In this document: positions 50,584 through 60,285 of the stretch, one piece after another | Position numbering within the stretch: the first letter of the stretch is position 1 | How the letters are laid out: each line of letters starts with the position of its first letter | Source of the DNA: Acidovorax sp. Leaf78 | GTDB lineage: Bacteria > Pseudomonadota > Gammaproteobacteria > Burkholderiales > Burkholderiaceae_C | Length of the DNA: 64,000 nt | Assembly (NCBI RefSeq): GCF_001422735.1 | Contig: NZ_LMLZ01000024.1 | Coordinates: 62,001-126,000 of the forward strand | Direction of reading: 5' to 3' | Made by a program: the position numbers and the translations under genes | Notes under the pieces: generated by a model | The model's input: only the letters and a program-made list of their open reading frames with translations | The model's database searches: none | What the model was told of the DNA's origin: nothing

Positions 50584-51123
50584 ATGGCACGACTCCAAGA
50601 AATCTACCGCGACAAAATCGCTCCCGAACTGATCAAGCAGTTCGGTTACTCCTCGCCGATGCAGGTTCCCCGTCTGACCAAGATCACGCTCAACATGGGT
50701 GTGAGCGAGGCAGTCTCGGACAAGAAGGTGATGGACAACGCTGTGGCTGACCTGACCAAGATTGCTGGTCAAAAGCCCGTCGTCACCAAGGCCAAGAAGG
50801 CTATCGCCGGTTTCAAGATCCGCGAAGGCCAGGCCATCGGTTGCATGGTCACGCTGCGTGGCGTGCAGATGTATGAGTTCCTGGACCGTTTCGTGACCGT
50901 GGCACTGCCCCGCGTCCGTGACTTCCGTGGTATCTCCGGTCGCGCTTTCGACGGCCGTGGCAACTACAACATCGGCGTCAAGGAACAGATCATTTTCCCT
51001 GAAATCGAGTACGACAAGGTGGATGCCTTGCGCGGTCTCAATATCAGCATCACCACGACGGCCAAGTCCGACGAAGAAGCCAAGGCGCTTCTCGCTGGTT
51101 TCCGTTTCCCGTTCAAGAACTGA
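50584..51123 (+). CDS. rplE: 50S ribosomal protein L5
   Basis: 179 residues. Conserved segments: [37 protein letters not shown] and [19 protein letters not shown]. Binds 5S rRNA and contacts the P-site tRNA. GGGG-type site 9 nt after rplX. Confidence 0.98.
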   Translation: MARLQEIYRDKIAPELIKQFGYSSPMQVPRLTKITLNMGVSEAVSDKKVMDNAVADLTKIAGQKPVVTKAKKAIAGFKIREGQAIGCMVTLRGVQMYEFLDRFVTVALPRVRDFRGISGRAFDGRGNYNIGVKEQIIFPEIEYDKVDALRGLNISITTTAKSDEEAKALLAGFRFPFKN

Positions 51124-51131
51124 GGCGAAGC

Positions 51132-51437
51132 ATGGCTAAAGTAGCTTTGATCCAGCGCGAACTGAAGCGCGAAAAATTGGCTGCCAAGTACGCAACCAAG
51201 TATGCGGAACTGAAGGCAATCGCTGGCGATGCCAAGCGTAGCGATGAAGAGCGTGATGCAGCCCGTCTGGGCCTGCAAAAGCTCCCCCGCAACGCAAACC
51301 CCACGCGTCAGCGCAACCGTTGCGAAATCACCGGTCGTCCACGTGGCACCTTCCGTCAATTCGGTCTGGCTCGCGCCAAGATCCGCGAACTGGCTTTTGC
51401 AGGCGACATCCCCGGTGTCACCAAGGCCAGCTGGTAA
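51132..51437 (+). CDS. rpsN: 30S ribosomal protein S14 (zinc-independent form)
   Basis: 101 residues, the long C-minus type: the CxxC zinc-ribbon pairs of the short form are absent and only one Cys remains in [12 protein letters not shown]. The tail is [19 protein letters not shown]. It needs no zinc, so it is not expected to be swapped under zinc limitation. Confidence 0.97.
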   Translation: MAKVALIQRELKREKLAAKYATKYAELKAIAGDAKRSDEERDAARLGLQKLPRNANPTRQRNRCEITGRPRGTFRQFGLARAKIRELAFAGDIPGVTKASW

Positions 51438-51457
51438 GCAGGCAGGAGAGATACAAC

Positions 51458-51853
51458 ATGAGCATGAGTGATCCCATCGCTGACTTGCTGACCCGCATCC
51501 GCAATGCACAAATGGTCTCCAAGGCCACGGTGCTGGTGCCTTCTTCCAAAGTGAAGATTGCCATCGCCCAAGTGCTGAAGGACGAAGGTTACATTGACGG
51601 CTTCCAGGTTAAGACCGAAGACGGCAAGTCGGAACTCGAAATTGCCCTGAAGTACTACGCAGGCCGTCCAGTGATTGAGCGCATCGAGCGCGTCAGCCGC
51701 CCTGGTCTGCGTGTCTACAAAGGCCGTGATTCCATTCCACAAGTCATGAACGGTCTGGGTGTGGCAATTGTCACGACGCCCAAGGGCGTGATGACTGATC
51801 GCAAAGCGCGCGCTACCGGTGTCGGTGGCGAAGTGCTCTGCTACGTGGCCTAA
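51458..51853 (+). CDS. rpsH: 30S ribosomal protein S8
   Basis: 131 residues from the ATG at 51458, with CAGGAGAG upstream. Conserved [16 protein letters not shown] start and [21 protein letters not shown] end. In E. coli S8 is the translational repressor of the spc operon, acting at the L5 region; whether this holds here is not evident. Confidence 0.98.
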   Translation: MSMSDPIADLLTRIRNAQMVSKATVLVPSSKVKIAIAQVLKDEGYIDGFQVKTEDGKSELEIALKYYAGRPVIERIERVSRPGLRVYKGRDSIPQVMNGLGVAIVTTPKGVMTDRKARATGVGGEVLCYVA

Positions 51854-51878
51854 CCGCGGCATTGAGGAGAAAACTGAA

Positions 51879-52412
51879 ATGTCCCGAGTAGGAAAAATGC
51901 CCGTGACCATCCCCGCTGGCGTGGATGTGTCCGTGAAAGATGACCAGATCTCTGTCAAGGGTTCTGGCGGCACCCTGTTGCTCGCACAAAACGTGCTGGT
52001 GAAGGTGTCGAACAACGAAGGCAAGCTCAGCTTCGAGCCCGCCAACGATTCCCGCGAAGCCAATGCCATGAGCGGCACGATTCGCCAGTTGGTCAACAAC
52101 ATGGTGGTCGGCGTCAGCAAGGGCTTTGAAAAGAAGCTCAGCCTGATCGGCGTGGGCTACAAGGCTGCAGCGTCCGGTTCCAAGCTGAACCTGGCGGTCG
52201 GTTATTCGCATCCGGTCAACATCGAAATGCCCGCCGGCATAACGGTGGCTACCCCGACTCCCACGGAAGTGGTGATCAAGGGTGCCGACCGCCAGCGCGT
52301 CGGCCAGATCGCTGCTGAGATCCGTGCTGTTCGTCCACCCGAGCCCTACAAGGGCAAGGGCATCCGCTACGCGGACGAAAAAGTCACGATCAAAGAGACC
52401 AAGAAGAAATAA
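51879..52412 (+). CDS. rplF: 50S ribosomal protein L6
   Basis: 177 residues, ATG at 51879 after GAGGAG. Conserved [17 protein letters not shown] start and [20 protein letters not shown] end. Lies near the sarcin-ricin loop and factor-binding region of the 50S subunit. Confidence 0.98.
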   Translation: MSRVGKMPVTIPAGVDVSVKDDQISVKGSGGTLLLAQNVLVKVSNNEGKLSFEPANDSREANAMSGTIRQLVNNMVVGVSKGFEKKLSLIGVGYKAAASGSKLNLAVGYSHPVNIEMPAGITVATPTPTEVVIKGADRQRVGQIAAEIRAVRPPEPYKGKGIRYADEKVTIKETKKK

Positions 52413-52423
52413 GGAGCTGCAAC

Positions 52424-52789
52424 ATGTTGACCAAGAAAGAGCAGCGTCTTCGTCGTTCGCGTCAGACCCGCATCCGCATTGCACAGCAAGGCGTGGCGCG
52501 TCTCACGGTGAACCGTACGAACCTCCATATCTATGCCAGCGTCATTTCCGGCGACGGCAGCAAGGTGTTGGCCAGTGCCTCCACCGCAGAAGCCGATGTG
52601 CGCAAGGAACTCGGTGGTTCGGGCAAGGGTGGCAATGCCGCCGCAGCCACGGCCATCGGCAAGCGCATTGCTGAAAAAGCAAAGGCTGCTGGCGTTGAGA
52701 AGGTTGCATTTGATCGCTCAGGCTTTGCCTACCACGGTCGCGTCAAGGCTTTGGCCGACGCAGCCCGTGAAGCCGGCCTGCAGTTCTAA
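52424..52789 (+). CDS. rplR: 50S ribosomal protein L18
   Basis: 121 residues. Basic N-terminus ([20 protein letters not shown]), then [13 protein letters not shown] and [20 protein letters not shown]. Binds 5S rRNA with L5. Starts after AAGGAG. Confidence 0.98.
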   Translation: MLTKKEQRLRRSRQTRIRIAQQGVARLTVNRTNLHIYASVISGDGSKVLASASTAEADVRKELGGSGKGGNAAAATAIGKRIAEKAKAAGVEKVAFDRSGFAYHGRVKALADAAREAGLQF

Positions 52790-52806
52790 GCGGAGCGGAA
52801 TACAAA

Positions 52807-53325
52807 ATGGCTAAATTTCAACCCAAAGTGCAGACCGAAGGTCAAGACGACGGTCTGCGCGAAAAAATGATCGCGGTCAACCGCGTGACCAAAGTCGTGA
52901 AGGGCGGCCGTATTCTCGGTTTCGCTGCACTGACTGTGGTTGGCGACGGTGACGGCCGCGTCGGCATGGGCAAGGGCAAGTCCAAGGAAGTGCCTGCAGC
53001 TGTGCAAAAAGCGATGGAAGAATGCCGTCGCAACCTGGTCAAGGTTTCGCTCAAGAGCGGCACCATTCACCACTCGGTGAAGGGTCACCACGGTGCGGCT
53101 TCGGTGGAACTCCACCCAGCTCCCAAGGGTACCGGCATCATCGCTGGCGGCCCCATGCGCGCTGTTTTCGAAGTTGTGGGCATTACCGACATCGTGGCCA
53201 AGAGCCATGGTTCGTCGAACCCCTACAACATGGTCCGTGCCACCTTTGATGCGCTCATCAATTCGACCACCCCGTCGAACGTGGCAGCCAAGCGCGGCAA
53301 AACGGTCGAAGACATCTTCGCCTGA
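52807..53325 (+). CDS. rpsE: 30S ribosomal protein S5
   Basis: 172 residues. Double-stranded RNA-binding S5 domain with [20 protein letters not shown] and [20 protein letters not shown]. Contributes to decoding accuracy and to mRNA helicase activity at the entry channel. Confidence 0.98.
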   Translation: MAKFQPKVQTEGQDDGLREKMIAVNRVTKVVKGGRILGFAALTVVGDGDGRVGMGKGKSKEVPAAVQKAMEECRRNLVKVSLKSGTIHHSVKGHHGAASVELHPAPKGTGIIAGGPMRAVFEVVGITDIVAKSHGSSNPYNMVRATFDALINSTTPSNVAAKRGKTVEDIFA

Positions 53326-53338
53326 TAGGAAGCTGGAA

Positions 53339-53521
53339 ATGACTACGCAACAAACCGTCAAGATTCAACTGGTGCGCAGCCCTATTGGCACCAAGGAATC
53401 GCACCGCGCCACCGTCCGTGGCCTGGGCCTGCGCAAGCTCAATAGCGTGAGCGAACTGCAGGACTCGCCCGAAGTGCGCGGCATGATTAACAAGATCAGC
53501 TATCTGGTCAAAGTCCTCTGA
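53339..53521 (+). CDS. rpmD: 50S ribosomal protein L30
   Basis: 60 residues, a short gene with an ATG at 53339 after AGGAAGCTGG. Sequence features: [20 protein letters not shown] and a GLGLRKLNS loop, typical of bacterial L30. Confidence 0.97.
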   Translation: MTTQQTVKIQLVRSPIGTKESHRATVRGLGLRKLNSVSELQDSPEVRGMINKISYLVKVL

Positions 53522-53531
53522 GAGATAGATC

Positions 53532-53963
53532 ATGGAACTCAATAGCATCAAGCCCGCAGACGGCGCCAAGCATGCCAAGCGCCGCGTAGGCCGTGGTATC
53601 GGCTCCGGCCTGGGCAAGACCGCTGGCCGTGGTCACAAGGGTCAGAAGTCTCGCTCCGGTGGCTACCACAAGGTCGGCTTCGAAGGCGGTCAAATGCCTC
53701 TGCAACGTCGCTTGCCCAAGCGCGGCTTCAAGTCGCACCTGCTCAAGTTCAATGCAGAAGTCACGCTGACTGCACTCGACCAACTCGGCCTGGCCGAAGT
53801 GGACGTGCTGGCACTCAAGCAAGCTGGCCTGATCGGCGAGCTGGCCAAGGTGGTCAAGGTCATCAAGAGCGGTTCGCTCACGAAGGCTGTCAAGCTCAAT
53901 GGCATCGGTGCCACGGCGGGTGCCAAGGTAGCGATCGAAGCTGCCGGCGGCAGCGTCGCCTGA
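53532..53963 (+). CDS. rplO: 50S ribosomal protein L15
   Basis: 143 residues. The Gly/Lys/Arg-rich N-terminal extension ([20 protein letters not shown]) that penetrates the rRNA, followed by the globular L15 domain. It precedes secY, as in most bacteria. Confidence 0.98.
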   Translation: MELNSIKPADGAKHAKRRVGRGIGSGLGKTAGRGHKGQKSRSGGYHKVGFEGGQMPLQRRLPKRGFKSHLLKFNAEVTLTALDQLGLAEVDVLALKQAGLIGELAKVVKVIKSGSLTKAVKLNGIGATAGAKVAIEAAGGSVA

Positions 53964-53987
53964 GTTTGACTTCGAAGGAAGGCATCT

Positions 53988-55307
53988 GTGGCTACTAGCG
54001 CGGCTCAAATCGCAAAGACCGGCAAGTTCGGCGACCTGCGTCGTCGTCTGGTTTTTCTGTTGATGGCGCTGGTCGTGTACCGCATCGGGGCTCATATCCC
54101 TGTGCCCGGTATCGATCCAGCCCAACTCCAGCAGCTGTTCAGTGGCCAGCAAGGCGGGATCCTGAACCTGTTCAACATGTTCTCGGGTGGCGCGCTGTCG
54201 CGTTTCACAGTCTTCGCTCTGGGGATCATGCCGTACATCTCGGCATCGATCATCATGCAGCTGATGGGCTACGTGGTGCCGAGCTTCGAGCAGTTGAAGA
54301 AGGAAGGCGAGGCAGGTCGCCGCAAGATCACGCAGTACACCCGTTACGGCACGCTCGGTCTGGCTTTGTTCCAGTCGCTGGGTATCGCTGTGGCGCTGGA
54401 AAGCTCTGCTGGCCTGGTGATCAGCCCTGGCTTTGGCTTTCGCCTGACGGCGGTGGTCAGCCTGACAGCTGGAACGATGTTCCTGATGTGGCTGGGTGAG
54501 CAGATCACCGAACGCGGTCTCGGCAACGGGATCTCGATCCTGATCTTCGCTGGCATCGCTGCCGGCCTGCCCAGCTCCATCGGTGGTCTTCTGGAACTGG
54601 TCCGCACGGGTGCGATGAGCATCCTGGCTGCCATCTTCATCGTCATCGTCGTGGGTCTCGTGACTTACTTCGTGGTCTTTGTGGAGCGCGGTCAACGCAA
54701 GATACTGGTGAATTACGCTCGCCGGCAGGTGGGGAACAAGGTATATGGCGGTCAATCGTCGCACCTGCCCCTCAAGCTGAACATGGCCGGTGTGATTCCT
54801 CCGATCTTCGCCTCGTCGATCATCCTGCTGCCGGCAACGGTGGTGAACTGGTTCAGTGCTGGTGAGTCGATGCGCTGGTTGAAGGACATTTCTGGTGCTC
54901 TGACCCCTGGTCAGCCCATCTATGTGATGTTCTACGCTGCGGCCATCGTCTTCTTCTGCTTCTTCTACACGGCGTTGGTGTTCAACAGCCGCGAGACTGC
55001 AGACAACCTGAAGAAGAGCGGTGCGTTCATTCCAGGCATTCGCCCGGGTGAGCAGACTGCGCGCTACATTGACAAGATTTTGGTTCGCCTGACGCTGGCG
55101 GGTGCTGTGTACATCACATTCGTGTGCCTGCTGCCGGAGTTCCTGATCTTGAAGTACAACGTGCCGTTCTATTTCGGTGGAACGTCGCTGCTGATCATCG
55201 TGGTGGTGACCATGGATTTCATGGCCCAGGTACAGAACTACATGATGTCGCAGCAATATGAATCACTGCTCAAGAAAGCCAATTTCAAAGGCAACGCGGG
55301 CGGTTGA
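53988..55307 (+). CDS. secY: Protein translocase subunit SecY
   Basis: 439 residues from a GTG at 53988 with GAAGGAAGG upstream. Ten TM segments. Core channel of the Sec translocon. Conserved segments: [31 protein letters not shown]-type region [17 protein letters not shown] and the C-terminal loop [21 protein letters not shown] shift from ribosomal to membrane protein codons is visible, but the operon is unbroken. Confidence 0.98.
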   Translation: MATSAAQIAKTGKFGDLRRRLVFLLMALVVYRIGAHIPVPGIDPAQLQQLFSGQQGGILNLFNMFSGGALSRFTVFALGIMPYISASIIMQLMGYVVPSFEQLKKEGEAGRRKITQYTRYGTLGLALFQSLGIAVALESSAGLVISPGFGFRLTAVVSLTAGTMFLMWLGEQITERGLGNGISILIFAGIAAGLPSSIGGLLELVRTGAMSILAAIFIVIVVGLVTYFVVFVERGQRKILVNYARRQVGNKVYGGQSSHLPLKLNMAGVIPPIFASSIILLPATVVNWFSAGESMRWLKDISGALTPGQPIYVMFYAAAIVFFCFFYTALVFNSRETADNLKKSGAFIPGIRPGEQTARYIDKILVRLTLAGAVYITFVCLLPEFLILKYNVPFYFGGTSLLIIVVVTMDFMAQVQNYMMSQQYESLLKKANFKGNAGG

Positions 55308-55351
55308 GGATAAGGAAGGCAGAGATCGCACTGCGATGCGCTGCCTGCAAG

Positions 55352-55409
55352 CTGGATATCGGTTACGTCGACGCCCCACGATTTTGCGGGCACAAATTGT
55401 GTTCCGTGC
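55352..55409 (+). pseudogene. infA: Frameshifted remnant of infA (translation initiation factor IF-1)
   Basis: In Burkholderiales infA normally lies between secY and rpmJ. Here the 141-bp gap encodes VTSTPHDF in one frame (55362-55385) and RAQIVFRA in the next (about 55387-55409). Together these match the IF-1 C-terminus (VTVELTPYDL...RARIVFR). AAGGAAGGCAGAGATCGCA just after secY resembles the infA start. The middle of the gene is missing. I infer decay of a former infA copy; a functional infA should exist elsewhere. Confidence 0.6.
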
Positions 55410-55448
55410 ATGCAGCCGGGACGGATGGAAAAGTTTTAGGAGAATGCA

Positions 55449-55562
55449 ATGAGAGTTTCGGCTTCGGTCAAAAAAATCTGCCGCAACTGCAAGATCATCC
55501 GCCGCAAGGGTGTGGTGCGCGTGATCTGCACGGATCTGCGTCACAAGCAGCGCCAAGGTTGA
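55449..55562 (+). CDS. rpmJ: 50S ribosomal protein L36
   Basis: 37 residues, the universal length. Zinc-ribbon ligands Cys11, Cys14, Cys27 and His32 are all present ([20 protein letters not shown]), so this is the zinc-binding form. TTAGGAG lies upstream of the ATG. Placed between secY and rpsM as expected. Confidence 0.98.
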   Translation: MRVSASVKKICRNCKIIRRKGVVRVICTDLRHKQRQG

Positions 55563-55585
55563 TTGGAAAGTATTAGAGGACGCAT

Positions 55586-55951
55586 ATGGCACGTATCGCT
55601 GGCATTAACATTCCGCCCCACAAGCACGCGGAAATCGGTTTGACCTCCATTTTTGGTATCGGTCGCACCCGCGCTCGCAAGATTTGCGAAGCAACTGGTA
55701 TCGCTTACTCCAAGAAGATCAAAGATCTGACGGACAGCGATCTGGAAAAAATTCGCGAGCAAATCGAGCAGTTCACCATTGAAGGTGACCTGCGCCGCGA
55801 AACGACGATGAACATCAAGCGTTTGATGGACATCGGCTGCTATCGTGGCTTCCGCCATCGCCGCGGTCTGCCAATGCGTGGTCAGCGCACCCGTACCAAT
55901 GCCCGCACCCGCAAGGGTCCGCGCAAGGGCGCCGCTGCACTGAAGAAATAA
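55586..55951 (+). CDS. rpsM: 30S ribosomal protein S13
   Basis: 121 residues. [20 protein letters not shown] start, helix-hairpin-helix centre and a basic tail ([17 protein letters not shown]) that contacts the P-site tRNA. First gene of the alpha-operon portion. Confidence 0.98.
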   Translation: MARIAGINIPPHKHAEIGLTSIFGIGRTRARKICEATGIAYSKKIKDLTDSDLEKIREQIEQFTIEGDLRRETTMNIKRLMDIGCYRGFRHRRGLPMRGQRTRTNARTRKGPRKGAAALKK

Positions 55952-55969
55952 AGAGATTGAAAGATCATC

Positions 55970-56374
55970 ATGGCTAAGTCTCCTGCCAATAACGCAGCCC
56001 AGCGCGTCCGCAAGAAGGTTCGCAAGAACGTTTCCGACGGCATCGCTCACGTGCACGCCTCGTTCAACAACACCATCATCACGATCACCGATCGCCAGGG
56101 CAATGCCCTGTCGTGGGCATCGTCCGGTGGCCAAGGTTTCAAGGGCTCGCGCAAGTCCACCCCGTTCGCTGCCCAGGTGGCATCGGAAGTGGCTGGCCGC
56201 GCTGCCATCGACCAAGGCATCAAGAACCTCGACGTCGAAATCAAGGGTCCTGGTCCTGGCCGTGAATCCTCGGTGCGCGCTCTGGGCGCATTGGGCATCC
56301 GCATCACGTCGATCTCCGACGTGACTCCGGTGCCCCACAACGGTTGCCGCCCTCAAAAGCGCCGCCGTATCTAA
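55970..56374 (+). CDS. rpsK: 30S ribosomal protein S11
   Basis: 134 residues. Conserved [20 protein letters not shown] and [13 protein letters not shown] segments and the [13 protein letters not shown] tail. Sits on the platform of the small subunit. Standard order rpsM-rpsK-rpsD. Confidence 0.98.
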   Translation: MAKSPANNAAQRVRKKVRKNVSDGIAHVHASFNNTIITITDRQGNALSWASSGGQGFKGSRKSTPFAAQVASEVAGRAAIDQGIKNLDVEIKGPGPGRESSVRALGALGIRITSISDVTPVPHNGCRPQKRRRI

Positions 56375-56390
56375 TCTCTCTAAGCCCACC

Positions 56391-56441
56391 GCCGCCTGTG
56401 AACGCGCAAGCGCCTCAGGCGGCTCCCGCAATGGTTTGCGG
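56391..56441 (+). promoter_or_regulatory. Two hairpins in the rpsK-rpsD gap
   Basis: GCCGCCTG/CAGGCGGC (56391-56398 with 56416-56423), then CCGCAA-TGGT-TTGCGG (56426-56441). The 12-mer ATGGTTTGCGGT also occurs at 49771 in the rplN leader, again in a hairpin. Possible autogenous control or RNA-processing sites. Confidence 0.4.
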
Positions 56442-56464
56442 TAGATGACACAAAGGAAGCTCAA

Positions 56465-57088
56465 GTGGCACGTTACCTCGGCCCCAAGGCCAAACTCTCC
56501 CGCCGTGAAGGCACGGACCTGTTCCTGAAGAGCGCCCGCCGCTCGATCGCCGACAAGTCCAAGTTCGACTCCAAGCCAGGTCAACACGGCCGTACCTCCG
56601 GTGCGCGCACGTCCGACTACGGCCTGCAACTGCGTGAAAAGCAGAAGGTCAAGCGCATGTACGGCGTGCTGGAAAAGCAATTCCGCCGCTACTTCGAAGC
56701 CGCTGACGGCAAGAAGGGCAACACCGGCGCCAACCTGCTGTTCCTCCTGGAATCGCGTCTGGACAACGTGGTGTACCGCATGGGTTTCGGCTCGACCCGC
56801 GCTGAAGCGCGTCAGCTGGTGTCCCACAAGGCGATCACCGTGAACGGCAAGTCCGTGAACATTGCGTCCTACCTGGTCAAGGCCGGCGACGTGGTGGCCG
56901 TGCGTGAAAAGTCCAAGAAGCAAGCACGTATCGTCGAAGCCCTGCAACTGGCTGCCCAAGTCGGCATGCCTGCATGGGTGGAAGTGAATGCCGACAAGGC
57001 AGAAGGCATCTTCAAGAAGACGCCTGACCGTGATGAGTTCGGTGCCGACATCAACGAATCGCTGATCGTTGAGTTGTACTCGCGCTAA
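56465..57088 (+). CDS. rpsD: 30S ribosomal protein S4
   Basis: 207 residues from a GTG at 56465 with AAGGAAG upstream. Conserved [20 protein letters not shown], then the S4 RNA-binding domain ([32 protein letters not shown]). S4 starts 30S assembly. In E. coli it represses the alpha operon. No zinc-knuckle cysteines are present. Confidence 0.98.
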   Translation: MARYLGPKAKLSRREGTDLFLKSARRSIADKSKFDSKPGQHGRTSGARTSDYGLQLREKQKVKRMYGVLEKQFRRYFEAADGKKGNTGANLLFLLESRLDNVVYRMGFGSTRAEARQLVSHKAITVNGKSVNIASYLVKAGDVVAVREKSKKQARIVEALQLAAQVGMPAWVEVNADKAEGIFKKTPDRDEFGADINESLIVELYSR

Positions 57089-57122
57089 TCGGTCGAATAC
57101 GTAATTCAAGAAACCGTCCCTG

Positions 57123-57142
57123 AACCGCGAGGCATCGCGGTT
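57123..57142 (+). promoter_or_regulatory. Hairpin in the rpsD-rpoA gap
   Basis: AACCGCGA and TCGCGGTT form an 8-bp stem with a GGCA loop, without a T-run. It may modulate rpoA relative to rpsD. Confidence 0.4.
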
Positions 57143-57200
57143 TAGGCGCTTCACCAGCCTTACCGGTGTAACGAGCTGGGGGTATTGAGAGGAAGTCTGA

Positions 57201-58193
57201 ATGCAAACCAATTTGCTGAAACCCAAGGCGATCAATGTCGAGCAGCTTGGCCACAATCGTGCCAAGGTCGCACTGGAGCCGTTCGAGCGTGGCTACGGTC
57301 ACACGCTGGGCAACGCCATCCGGCGCGTCCTGCTCTCGTCCATGGTGGGTTACGCAGCGACGGAAGTCACCATTGCAGGCGTTCTGCACGAGTACTCGTC
57401 CATCGATGGCGTTCAGGAAGATGTGGTCAACATCCTCTTGAACCTCAAGGGCGTGGTGTTCAAGCTGCACAACCGCGATGAAGTCACGCTGAGCCTGCGC
57501 AAGGATGGCGAAGGCGTGGTTACCGCGCGCGACATCCAGACACCCCATGACGTCGAGATCGTCAACCCCGATCACGTGATTGCCAACCTGTCGGCAGGCG
57601 GCAAGCTGGACATGCAGATCAAGGTGGAAAAGGGCCGTGGCTACGTTCCCGGCAGCCTGCGCCGTTATGCGGACGAATCGACCAAGTCGATCGGCCGCAT
57701 CGTGCTGGATGCTTCGTTCTCGCCCGTCAAGCGCGTGAGCTACACCGTGGAAAGCGCCCGCGTCGAGCAGCGTACCGACCTGGACAAGCTGGTGGTCGAG
57801 ATCGAAACCAACGGTGCCATCACTGCCGAAGACGCAGTCCGTGCATCGGCCAAGATCCTGGTGGAACAGTTGGCTGTGTTCGCACAGCTGGAAGGTGGCG
57901 AGCTGGCTGCGTTCGACGCACCTGCAGGCCCACGTGGCAATGCCACGTTCGATCCGATCCTGCTGCGCCCTGTGGACGAGCTGGAACTGACCGTGCGTTC
58001 CGCCAACTGCCTGAAGGCCGAGAACATCTACTACATCGGTGACCTGATCCAGCGCACCGAGAACGAGCTGCTCAAGACGCCTAACCTGGGTCGCAAGTCG
58101 CTGAACGAAATCAAGGAAGTGCTGGCTTCGCGTGGTCTCACGCTGGGCATGAAGCTTGAAAACTGGCCGCCAGCCGGTCTGGACAAGCGCTAA
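57201..58193 (+). CDS. rpoA: RNA polymerase alpha subunit
   Basis: 330 residues. The N-terminal assembly domain ([35 protein letters not shown]) and the C-terminal DNA- and activator-binding domain ([20 protein letters not shown], then [20 protein letters not shown]) are joined by a flexible linker at about residue 235-250. Usual length and position. Confidence 0.98.
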   Translation: MQTNLLKPKAINVEQLGHNRAKVALEPFERGYGHTLGNAIRRVLLSSMVGYAATEVTIAGVLHEYSSIDGVQEDVVNILLNLKGVVFKLHNRDEVTLSLRKDGEGVVTARDIQTPHDVEIVNPDHVIANLSAGGKLDMQIKVEKGRGYVPGSLRRYADESTKSIGRIVLDASFSPVKRVSYTVESARVEQRTDLDKLVVEIETNGAITAEDAVRASAKILVEQLAVFAQLEGGELAAFDAPAGPRGNATFDPILLRPVDELELTVRSANCLKAENIYYIGDLIQRTENELLKTPNLGRKSLNEIKEVLASRGLTLGMKLENWPPAGLDKR

Positions 58194-58293
58194 GCAACCG
58201 TTATAATCCTGGGTTCCCCGAACAGGGGAGCCCGGTTTCCAAGTCCTCCGCAAGGGGGACTTTTTGTTCCCCGGAAGCAAGCTGCCGAGGGGA
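58180..58293 (+). promoter_or_regulatory. Possible rplQ promoter and structured leader
   Basis: TGGACA (58180-58185), 16 bp, TATAAT (58202-58207) overlap the end of rpoA. Three hairpins follow: GGGTTCCCC/GGGGAGCCC (58211-58233), AAGTCCTCC-GCAA-GGGGGACTT with TTTG (58241-58265, terminator-like) and TTCCCC/GGGGAA (58267-58293). This suggests separate, perhaps attenuated, expression of L17. Confidence 0.45.
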
Positions 58294-58363
58294 AACAAGT
58301 GCCTCGGGAAGTACCTGACACGGCTGCCCGATTTAATTACATAGACAGTAGAAGGAAAGCACC

Positions 58364-58756
58364 ATGCGCCACGGACACGGACTCCGCAAACTCAATCGCA
58401 CCAGCTCGCACCGCCTTGCGATGCTGCAGAACATGATGAACTCGATCATCGAGCACGAGGCCATCAAGACCACGGTGCCCAAGGCCAAGGAATTGCGCCG
58501 CGTGATCGAGCCCATGATCACCCTGGCCAAGGTCGACACCGTCGCCAACCGCCGCCTGGCTTTCAACCGCCTGCGCGACCGTGACAGCGTCACCAAACTG
58601 TTCAACGACCTGGGCCCACGCTTCAACGCGCGTCCCGGTGGCTACACCCGCATTCTGAAGATGGGCTTCCGCGTGGGCGACAATGCGCCTATGGCCCTGG
58701 TCGAATTGGTCGACCGCGCTGCAGAAACCGAAAATAATTCGGCAGCAGCTGAATAA
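58364..58756 (+). CDS. rplQ: 50S ribosomal protein L17
   Basis: 130 residues. Conserved [20 protein letters not shown] start, [20 protein letters not shown] and [20 protein letters not shown]. Lies at the peptide exit side of the 50S subunit. Last protein gene of the cluster, with an unusually long structured leader separating it from rpoA. Confidence 0.98.
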   Translation: MRHGHGLRKLNRTSSHRLAMLQNMMNSIIEHEAIKTTVPKAKELRRVIEPMITLAKVDTVANRRLAFNRLRDRDSVTKLFNDLGPRFNARPGGYTRILKMGFRVGDNAPMALVELVDRAAETENNSAAAE

Positions 58757-58761
58757 TAGGG

Positions 58762-58767
58762 TATAAT
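58762..58767 (+). promoter_or_regulatory. -10 element of the initiator tRNA gene
   Basis: TATAAT ends 11 nt before the mature tRNA 5' end. A weak TTCGGC sits 18 bp upstream inside the rplQ 3' end. Confidence 0.6.
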
Positions 58768-58778
58768 TTATTTCTTAC

Positions 58779-58855
<77 letters not shown>

Positions 58856-58884
58856 AAATGTTGGCTGATTCAGTCAGTCAAAGC

Positions 58885-58917
58885 AAAACGCCCACAGCAA
58901 TGTGGGCGTTTTTGTTT
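58885..58917 (+). terminator. Rho-independent terminator after tRNA-fMet
   Basis: A perfect 12-bp stem AAAACGCCCACA/TGTGGGCGTTTT with a GCAA loop, followed by more T (TTTTTGTTT overall). Ends the tRNA transcript and probably the ribosomal cluster. Confidence 0.92.
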
Positions 58918-59238
58918 GTGGGCTTGCTATCGGTGCCCGGTTGGCTGCGCAACGTTGCCGCTGGAAGTGCCGAGCTGATGTGTTGCCGAGTGGGCTTGAG
59001 TGCTTCTTTCCTGGCTGACGGTGTAGCGGGTTGCTTGATTGGCTGACCGGCTGACTGTGCGATCCATTGTTGGGTTGGCCGCGCTTGCAAGCCACACCCA
59101 GCCTCTCACGGCGTTGCGATACGGTGCGCCCCTCTGGCCCACATGTGGCCTGGCGCCTCGCTTGTCAGCGCTGCCAAGCTCACCAAGACGGTGTTTCCGA
59201 CCTCCATACGGTTGCACAGCGACGCGCCGACCAGCCAA
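58918..59238. other. Intergenic region without recognisable gene
   Basis: About 320 bp between the terminator and the 3' end of the convergent NhaR-like gene. Short overlapping frames on both strands have no domain or ribosome site. It contains GGCTGAC-type short repeats (GGCTGACGG, GGCTGACCGGCTGACTG). Nothing else seen. Confidence 0.4.
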
Positions 59239-60135
59239 TCACTTCCCAAACAGATCTGCTTTCGCCGCCTTGGTGATGGCCGCCACGCAGGGGTGCGTGA
59301 TGCGCCGCTCCACCGAGATCGCAAAGAACTCCTCCACCAGCTCGCTCGATCGACCGATGACCTCGACGCCAAATTGCGCCGTCGTTTCATCGTCCAGCAC
59401 CGTGGGCGAGGTGAACACCCCCCGGCCTTCGCGCCCGAAGGCGTTCATGAGCGCGCTGTCGTCGAATTCGCCCACCAGGCGGGGCTGCAGCTGGTATTTG
59501 TTGAACCAGTGGTCCAGCTGCTGGCGCACCGATGACATGGGCCCCTGGATCAGCATGGGCGCGCCTTGCAGGCACTGAGGGAAGTCGCCCTGCAGCTCCG
59601 CACGCAGCCCGGGGGCGCACAAAAAGCTCATGCCGCTGGTGCCCAGCGGGTGGTTGAAAGCCTTCACGCCGATCTTCTTGGACACGGGCTCGTCGGCCAG
59701 CACGAGGTCGAGCTTGTGCAGGCTCAACTGGGCGATCAGCTCGGGGAACTTGCCTTCCTGGCAGGTCATGTGCACCTGCTGCGGCATGCCGAGCGCCGGC
59801 TCCAACAGGTGGTACGCCACCGACTTGGCGATGGAATCGGCCACGCCGACCCGAAATTCGAGCGGCTTGACCTGGCCGCGGGACAGGCGTACCGACTTTT
59901 CCAGCTCGTCGCCCAGCGCAAAAATCTGCTCGGCGTAGCCCAGCGCTACCCGGCCTTCGCTGGTCAGCTCCAGGCCCCGCCCGCGCTTGCGGAACAGGTC
60001 GTGCCCCAGCCATTCCTCCAGCTGCTTGATCTGGCCGGACAGCGTTTGCGGGGCGGTGTGCAGCTGTTCGCCGGCGCGCATCACGCCGCCCGCCTTGGCC
60101 ACGGTCCAGAAGTAGCGCAGGTGCTTGAAGTTCAT
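59239..60135 (-). CDS. nhaR: NhaR-type LysR transcriptional activator
   Basis: 298 residues from the ATG at 60135. The N-terminal HTH reads NFKHLRYFWTVAKAGGVMRA, then TAPQTLSGQIKQLEEWLG, close to the NhaR branch of LysR regulators; the MSFLCAPGL and PRLVGEFDDSALMNAFG stretches also fit. In E. coli NhaR senses Na+ and activates nhaA, but no antiporter gene is nearby, so the target here is open. Divergent from an IscR-like gene across 150 bp. Confidence 0.85.
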   Translation of the reverse strand: MNFKHLRYFWTVAKAGGVMRAGEQLHTAPQTLSGQIKQLEEWLGHDLFRKRGRGLELTSEGRVALGYAEQIFALGDELEKSVRLSRGQVKPLEFRVGVADSIAKSVAYHLLEPALGMPQQVHMTCQEGKFPELIAQLSLHKLDLVLADEPVSKKIGVKAFNHPLGTSGMSFLCAPGLRAELQGDFPQCLQGAPMLIQGPMSSVRQQLDHWFNKYQLQPRLVGEFDDSALMNAFGREGRGVFTSPTVLDDETTAQFGVEVIGRSSELVEEFFAISVERRITHPCVAAITKAAKADLFGK

Positions 60136-60160
60136 GGGTGCTCCGATGCTTCGAAAAAAC

Positions 60161-60176
60161 CGATCTATTTGAATCG
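60161..60176. promoter_or_regulatory. Dyad in the nhaR/iscR-like divergent gap
   Basis: CGAT-N8-ATCG (60161-60176) lies in the only AT-rich part of the gap, about 26 bp upstream of the nhaR start. It could be a LysR-type operator, but the match is weak. Confidence 0.3.
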
Positions 60177-60285
60177 ATAAAACGAATATACGCGAAGTGT
60201 CAAAGCCTCTACATTGAACGCCTGGCCCCATTCCGTGGCAAGTGCCCGGCTTGGAAATTGTCGTGTTCACACAAGGAGTACAACG

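Noticed and set aside
55304-55576. 90-codon Cys-containing frame across the secY-rpmJ gap as a new zinc protein
   Set aside because: It runs through rpmJ in the wrong frame and through the infA remnant; no ribosome site of its own.
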